A stretch of 64,000 nucleotides of DNA from Sialis fuliginosa (Eukaryota > Arthropoda > Insecta > Megaloptera > Sialidae). Positions 58,141 through 64,000 of the stretch are shown piece by piece. How positions within the stretch are numbered: the stretch's first letter is position 1; each line of letters starts with the position of its first letter. The notes under the pieces are model-generated. The model did no database searches. It saw only the letters and a program-made list of their open reading frames with translations, and was not told the DNA's origin. The DNA is taken from assembly GCA_961205875.1 (NCBI GenBank), contig OY540816.1, positions 21,338,701-21,402,700 of the forward strand, read 5' to 3'. The position numbers and the translations under genes were made by a program.

Positions 58141-59429
58141 TTTCGAAGTGAAATTTTCTTCATTTACAAAGTATCACTGAAATTATGATTTTAAATAAAG
58201 AAATAGGTTAAAAAGATTCTAAAAAATGTATTTATTTTTATATTAAAAGCGAGATCAGTATAATTTTTGTTAAAATAAAAACACAAAATACAGTAATCCG
58301 CCATGTTAGATGGAATGACGTCACGCCTAAGTAAACATCATTTTGTTTTATTAATATCTGCACTGTTTATAAATTATTTTGTGGTTTCAAATTATCAATT
58401 TGCTCAGTTTTGTGTTACCAAAACTCAAACCGTGAAACGTTAGCGATGGAACAAGGATTTATTATTTTGACGTCAAATTCAAAATTAGTTTTAAAAGGGT
58501 CAATTTTTGCGATTAAACCTTTATTTTCTGCAGAAATAAGTATTTTTTTGGAAATAGGACACACGTAAGATCATCATAGAATAGTTTTTTAAAATACAAC
58601 AAGTTTTCTAAATGAAACGTTAAAGATGGTATATATGTCATTGCTAGTGTTTACAAGTGCAATTTAAAATAAAATAATCGAATACATTTAAAAACTGAAC
58701 GATACGGGACACTAATACACGAGGTTCGATTCGCATTTGACAAATTAAAAAATATTTTATTACGTTCTTCATGAATTCAGAAAAAAACAGAATTTTGTTG
58801 ATCTGTATAATTATACAAAGTTCTTAATTTTATTAATTAGTACCCATGTTATTTGTATATTTTTTCGTGTATAATACAAAATTCCTTTTTTTTTTTAGAA
58901 TAAACAACCGTAATATTTTTCATTTATATGGTTGAAAGCTAATTGAGTTATCAATTATGTATTTACAACGAAAAAAAAACTGTTTTTTTTTTTTATATTA
59001 TATAATAAATATCACTTTAATTTATTATAATCAAATAAAAAATAAAAACATTCTCATATTTTCTCTTTTTACCTTTATAATTTTATTAAACACGCACCGA
59101 CTCACTTGTACGAATTCTATAAACAAGGGTTCGCTGGCAGCCGGGCCATTGTTGGTTTGGGGGTAGGTGGGAGGGGGTGGGGGGAGGGTTCCTTTAATTC
59201 ATTAGCGAGTGAAACGGCTCGCAAGGACAACCGTATATAACGGTAAACGTCGCCGTTTAACGCCGTTGTCTAGAATTAGCCATTCGTACATAATTTTCAT
59301 ATTGTTATAGATTATGAAAATGAACTGGGCTTTATCTACCTTATTTTGTGTGTTTTTGAAATTGATATTTTGTATTTGTATTGTACTTTGTTAGGTTGTT
59401 TATTTTGAATGAATTGTAAATACATGTAT
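58141..59429. other. Unassigned, with a strong G-quadruplex candidate
   Basis: 59157-59189 holds at least five G runs ('ttgggggtaggtgggagg' and onward). The neighbouring 59200-59280 segment is CpG-rich ('aacgtcgccgtttaacgccg'). Both strands are open there by chance, so no exon is called. Confidence 0.4.
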
Positions 59430-59914
59430 GGTACTGGCACCACTCATGGCCGCTATAAGAGTAGGGCTTACTGTTTTTGTTACTAATAAAACAAGTAACT
59501 CTTTATTTAATCAATTTAATTACCAATATAGTTTGTTTTTTAAATTATAGTTTATGTTTTTTCTCCAGTAATGGATAAAGTAAAACCAGTAATGAGCACG
59601 CAGTGATGGACACTTGCTAATGTATACAAAATGATAAGTACTACGACACAAAATATATAAAAGAAAGAATCGTCTTTGAAACAATGTAAATATTATAATT
59701 AATAAATAAATTATAATAATAATTAGTTTAAATGTCCACCATTTTGACACCCATTGACCGATTGCCATCAAATCACGCTGTAAGACAGTTAAATGTATAT
59801 AGATTAATATTCAGAAATGGTAGTAATCAAATATCAACAAATATTTCTAATTCAGTACATTTAATTAAAAAATAGTTATTACTGGGGTCATACCCAAGAC
59901 TGGTGCCAGTACTT
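59430..59914 (-). mobile_element. Family A TIR element, near-complete reverse copy
   Basis: Ends GGTACTGGCACCACTCATGG (right terminus in reverse) and 'gactggtgccagtac' (left terminus in reverse) bound all the internal blocks. It ends four bases before the next TIR element. Confidence 0.92.
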
Positions 59915-59918
59915 AATG

Positions 59919-60900
59919 TAAAGCGTCGATTACATTGAGCGAGTTTACAAGCTACAAGCCACTTTTTTTACAAGCTGCTTGGGCATTAGATAGTCTTAAA
60001 GATAATGGTGTAAGCTATATTTAAAAAAAAACTGGAGTCTCCTCGATCGCGCCAAGCTGACATATTAACTATTCAACTTATTTGTTAAATTTTCAATTTA
60101 AATTTCTTAATAATAGCCGAAGGCGGTTACGAAGGTCTTGGGGCATTAGATAGTGTTAAAGATAATGGTGTAAGCTATATTTAAAAAAAAAAACTGGAGT
60201 CTCCTCGATCGCTCCAAGCTGACATATTAACTATTCAACTTATTTGTTAAATTTTCAATTTAAATTTCTTAATAATAGCCGAAGGAGGTTACAAAGGTCT
60301 TCGGGCATTAGATAGTCTTAAAGATAATGGTGTAAGCTATATTTAAAAAAAAAACTGGAGTCTCCTCGATCGCGCCAAGCTGACATATTAACTATTCAAC
60401 TTATTTGTTAAATTTTCAATTTAAATTTCTTAATAATAGCCGAAGGAGCATACCAAGGTCTTCGGGCATTAGATAGTCTTAAAGATAATGGTGTAAGCTA
60501 TATTTAAAAAAAAACTGAAGTCTCCTCGATCGCGCCAAGCTGACTTATTAACTATTCAACTTATTTGTTAAATCATGTTCACTAGCTAATAAGCTGCTTG
60601 TAAACAATCTGCCACAAAAGTTGAAAGCCGGGCTACTTTACTCGCTGGCTTGTAGGCTTGTTAGCATGTTAGCTTCTTAGCTTGTAAACTAGCCGTGTGT
60701 CATCATAGTAGATAGTTCGCTAGCTGCTAGTATCTCGGTGATTCCTGGTTTCAGTGTCTATAAAATGTATTCGCAACACGTGGTTTACTCGCTATCTAGT
60801 TAGCTACTGAGCGAGTGGAAAGTTTTGTATGTCATCATCACTAGCTTGTTATAAGCTGGCTTGTTAGCTTGTAAACTCGCTCAATGTAATCGACCCTTTA
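59919..60900. mobile_element. TIR element X, 982 bp, carrying a satellite array
   Basis: The ends TAAAGCGTCGATTACATTGA (59919) and TCAATGTAATCGACCCTTTA (60900) are inverted over about 42 bp with one mismatch and one gap. The right interior is full of 'gcttgttagctt'-type subterminal words. A 593-bp B satellite array occupies the left half. 'aagctgcttg' occurs on both sides of the array (59971, 60590). No transposase frame is present and target duplications are unclear. Confidence 0.88.
59981..60573 (-). repeat. Satellite B array inside element X, 3.7 monomers
   Basis: 'gggcattagatagt' recurs at 59981, 60141, 60303 and 60464 (160, 162 and 161 bp). The monomers are the reverse complement of the 43.6-kb array type ('ctcctcgatcgcgccaagct', 'aatttcttaataatagccga'). 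The last unit is truncated at 'cttatttgttaaatc'. Confidence 0.95.
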
Positions 60901-61422
60901 TTAAAAATTCACTTGAATTAGAACCACCTGTATAAACATGTTAGTAATATAGACGTGTAAATGTTTTATCATAATGTATACATGCAAGAGCATGTCTTTA
61001 AAAATAAATAAAAATTCCAAAGCAGCAATTAAATCAAATTATGTACAAAATTAAAAAGAACATGCTAAGACATGTATGTACCATGTACAGTTTTAATTTA
61101 TCGTGTTGTGTATTTTTTCATACCCTCCTCGCGTGCTAAGTCGAGGGTTGAATTTTTGTTTCGTTGTAATTTGTGTATATTACATATTTTTAACCAGAAT
61201 TATCGTGTACGTTGCTTGTATGACTGTATTATACAAATACATAAAAGCTTTTCAACGGGATTATATATTTTCCAAATCCAAATGGGAATACGATATCTGG
61301 TGTGAAAAATCAGAATTTGTAATTAATATTTGTTATGTTGGTATGTGTCATGTATTTTGGATTTTAATATGTAAAATTTACCGTATGGAGAACTATGATT
61401 TCCATGTTTCAGAATATTTTTC
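60901..61422. other. Unassigned stretch
   Basis: Two overlapping frames (61072-61305, and 61103-61477, which reads on into the next A element) are not recognisable and are probably chance. Confidence 0.4.
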
Positions 61423-61870
61423 TTATAAGGTACTGGCACCAGTCTTGGATATGACCCCAGTAATGGCAATTTTTTAAATTTAATGTACTGAATTAGAAAT
61501 ATGTGTTGATATTTGATTACTACCATTTCTGAATATTAATGTATATATATACATTTAACTGTCTTACAGCGTGATTTAAACTAATTTTTAGTATAATTTA
61601 GTAATTAATTATTATATTATCATAGCAACTGCTTTACATTATTTCAAATTTGACGATTCTTTCTTTTATATATTTTGTGTCGTAATACTTATCATTTTGC
61701 AATCATTAGCAATAGTCCATCACTGCGTGCTCATAACTGGTTTTACTTTATCCATTACTGGAGAAAAAACATAAACAAAATAAAAGACTATAATTTAAAA
61801 AAACAAACTATATTTATAAATAAAGAGTTACTTGCTTTATTAGTAACATGAGTTCATGAGAATTACAAAA
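61423..61870 (+). mobile_element. Family A TIR element, right end lost
   Basis: The left end TATAAGGTACTGGCACCAGT is intact. The block 'gatgacaatcggccaatagg' is deleted. The copy stops at 'gagttcatgagaattacaaa' before the right TIR. Confidence 0.88.
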
Positions 61871-63121
61871 TCACTAAAACAGTATTGTCTAAAAGATGCA
61901 TTTCACCAATTTTGATAAGGGACGAAAAACTGACTGAAGAAACAAAAATAAAAATGTTTAATATTTGGCAACATAGAACTCCGGAAATATGGATTACACA
62001 AAGCTCAGATTAGTCTTAAAATGATTGTTCTACAGTCGAGTTGTACTTAGTAAAATTTTAAATTATTTTGATAGATCGATTAGGAGTTACAGCCTTTTAA
62101 GTAAAAAAAAATAAAATAGTGGAAATAGTTAAACCTTAAACTCGAATTATTATTAGTGAATTTAATTAAACAATCCATCTATTTAAAAAGTTATATTGTG
62201 TTTGAGAGGACAGAACTGACGGTGAAAAGGAGGAAGGGAAGGGGGTGCAACGTTGACGGCACTTGATGACATTTCCAGATAATGCGGTAACAAAAATTCT
62301 ACACGCTAATATTTCATTTTGCTATAAAGGGAGACTCGAAATAATTTGTGACCGGTATGGTGACATATATACACACACACAAAAGTGGTGGGGGTGGGGG
62401 GGTTAACTTAATAAACTGAATAATTAGTTGTGTTGTATTACAAATCGCCAGATCTTATCATAGGCGTTTTTTTAACGTCGTTTAACGAAATGGTATATTA
62501 TAATTTGTAATTTTTTTGTGTGTGTTGGGAATATATATTTTTATGGTTTGTGTGCATTAAAATTAAAAGAAGAATTATTTCTTTTTTTGTTATATATGAA
62601 ATTGTGCTGATAAAATAACTTAATAAATATAAGGGGAATTTTACATATTACCCTAGTTAAGAATTATTTATTTAATTTTTTTGTGGCGATATGAACCAAG
62701 TGCTAAGATATTCAGAACTGGTAGATTTTAAATAAAAAGTTATGATTTATTTGCACGGTATTTAAAATTATTTCTTCAAGAAGCAGTGACGTAACCATGA
62801 TTTTTTCCATGATGATTAAATGACTTATTTTGGTTTTCAGTTTAAAAAAAAATATGGTTTCGTTGTTTCAAAACTTTCAAATTAATTTATATGGATGTAT
62901 ACTTTAGTTTGTAAAAGCCCTCTCCCCCACACTTTTTCAATTTTCAAAAATATTTTACATGGCCTCTTACTACTATCACCATTGCTGGATGGAAAGCCCC
63001 CCCCTGACTCCCCTCTTGGTTACACTTCTGGTCAGGAGCCAACATTTAAAATTTATTTTATATATTTTATAAACGAGAGATACAAAAATTAACGAACAAA
63101 CAAATCTAAAAAAATATTTTC
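61871..63121. other. AT-rich stretch with a CA run and G-rich tract
   Basis: 62365-62405 has (AC)n followed by 'gtggtgggggtggggggg'. C-rich tracts lie at 62920 and 62997. No gene was recognised. Confidence 0.4.
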
Positions 63122-63405
63122 TTAAGGGGGCAGACCCAATTAGAATTTTGAAAAAATCATTTTTTTTTGCATTTTCTCAAAGTAGAATATTTCAAAAGTA
63201 TTCTCTGAAAATTTCAGACAAATGTCCTGTCCGTAGACGATTCAGTGTAAGTTCCAAAATAAATTTTTTATCTGCATGCAAATCGTACTCAAAACTTTAA
63301 ACGCGTTTTTCTCGAAACCATGTTTTCGAAGTCGGTGATCGCTGTAACTTGAGAACGGCTTTGCCGATCGGTTTGAAATTTTTCTCACTTATTCTATACA
63401 TAATT
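63122..63405 (+). mobile_element. Family D element, left part fused to family A
   Basis: TTAAGGGGGCAGACCCAATT starts a copy nearly identical to 3352-3633. Homology to the first copy stops at 'tatacataatt', where a family A fragment begins. Confidence 0.85.
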
Positions 63406-63575
63406 AGCCGATTGTCATCAAATTAAGCCGTTCTACAGTTAAGTGTCTATAGAGATTATGATTCAGTAATTGCAGTAGTAATCAAATATCAACAAATATT
63501 TCTAATTCAGTACATTTAATTAAACAAAAGTCCAACACTGGGGTATTATCCATGACTGGTGCCAGTACCTTATAA
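63406..63575 (-). mobile_element. Family A fragment (variant subfamily)
   Basis: It runs from 'gccgattgtcatcaaattaa' to the intact terminus ACTGGTGCCAGTACCTTATA. It shares diagnostic variants with 2838-2990. Confidence 0.85.
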
Positions 63576-64000
63576 GCAAATTGATATTTGCTTACTGTCA
63601 TTGAAAATGAAATACAACCGTAGTGAATGAATTAAATTTTAAAATTAATTAAGATTCACAGAGTAACCAGTCAATAAAAGTGTAGCAAATATAGGTAAAG
63701 GCAATATATCAAACGTGGCCACCGTTCCCCGCGCGAACGGTTGATTTATAACCCCGCAGGGGGCGTGTTCTGTAACAGGTATCTGGTACACACACACGCA
63801 CGCACTCACGCACACGCCGGCGTGCTAAAAATAAAAGTAGCAATTAGCATAAAATAATTTTCAATACGCTATTAGTCGAGTTTTTGTAGGAGGAAAAAAG
63901 TTCTATTAGGTAAGGTTACCTTTCAACGAATTATAGGCACATGAGCGTTGTATTTGAAATTAGTAGGGGATACTTAAAAATTAAAAAACGTTTTATTTCG
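63576..64000. other. GC-richer patch and CA microsatellite
   Basis: 63715-63775 is GC-rich ('cgttccccgcgcgaacgg' is partly palindromic). 63790-63820 is (CA/CG)n. A minus-strand frame is open across the patch but has no usable donor. Nothing was recognised. Confidence 0.35.

Noticed and set aside
58722..58736. 'gaggttcgattcgc' as a tRNA T-arm/B box
   Set aside because: No matching A box, anticodon arm or acceptor stem could be built upstream.
59157..59280. Coding exon in the GC-rich patch
   Set aside because: Both strands are open because stops are rare in GC-rich DNA; no usable splice donor and the sequence is a G-quadruplex plus CpG-rich repeat-like words.
61103..61477. 124-codon plus frame, the longest in the window
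   Set aside because: It runs through unique AT-rich DNA straight into the left end of a family A element and its residues match no family I know; it overlaps another frame of similar quality.
63715..63790. Minus-strand exon in the GC-rich patch
   Set aside because: A possible acceptor is present, but there is no donor close to consensus and the upstream part is a CA microsatellite.

Overview
This window is strongly AT-rich eukaryotic DNA from what looks like the intergenic or intronic compartment of an arthropod genome, most likely an insect. I infer this from the density of short TIR elements, Helitron fragments of the 'ataaatgcgaaa ... CTAGT' type, and a repeat ending in a 'ctacggaacccccgtg ... 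cacgcacttgactgttttt' tail, all common in insects. I cannot fix the order. There is no bacterial-type gene organisation. No open reading frame is long enough, or similar enough to a family I know, to be called a gene with confidence. The short ATG-started frames are AT-rich chance frames or lie inside repeats.

The sequence is a mosaic of non-autonomous mobile elements, many in several copies. Family A (about 0.5 kb, TIR GGTACTGGCACCAGT) has eleven full or partial copies. Family G (TA-flanked CAGTCRCCTG ends) has three copies, one nested in an A copy. Family H (TA-flanked CAGTGTATTCCAAG ends, about 375 bp) has three. One H copy carries a 505-bp PIF/Harbinger-like element with a perfect TTA duplication. 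Families C, T, U, J and F and the 14.85-15.51 kb element form long inverted repeats. Families D, E, K, L, M, N, O, Q, S and V are further dispersed or tandem repeats. There is one short retroposed 3' end with a poly-A tail and a 13-bp target duplication.

The most striking structure is a satellite family (B) with a monomer of about 161 bp. It occurs at five separate loci in both orientations: a 10-copy array at 15.5-17.2 kb with a three-monomer higher-order unit, a dimer at 18.1 kb, a 6.6-copy array at 43.6-44.7 kb, a single monomer at 56.3 kb ending in a hAT-like terminus, and a 3.7-copy array at 60 kb inside a 982-bp TIR element. This points to a satellite that spreads with mobile elements and expands locally.

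Possible genic traces are few and weak: a 28-nt segment with strong splice signals at 35.09 kb (+), a 159-nt phase 1-1 segment at 27.84 kb (+), and two minus-strand segments at 51.24 kb and 24.42 kb with compatible phases. If any are real, the window lies in very large introns. The remaining stretches are AT-rich unique or decayed sequence, with scattered G-rich tracts and CA/GA microsatellites.
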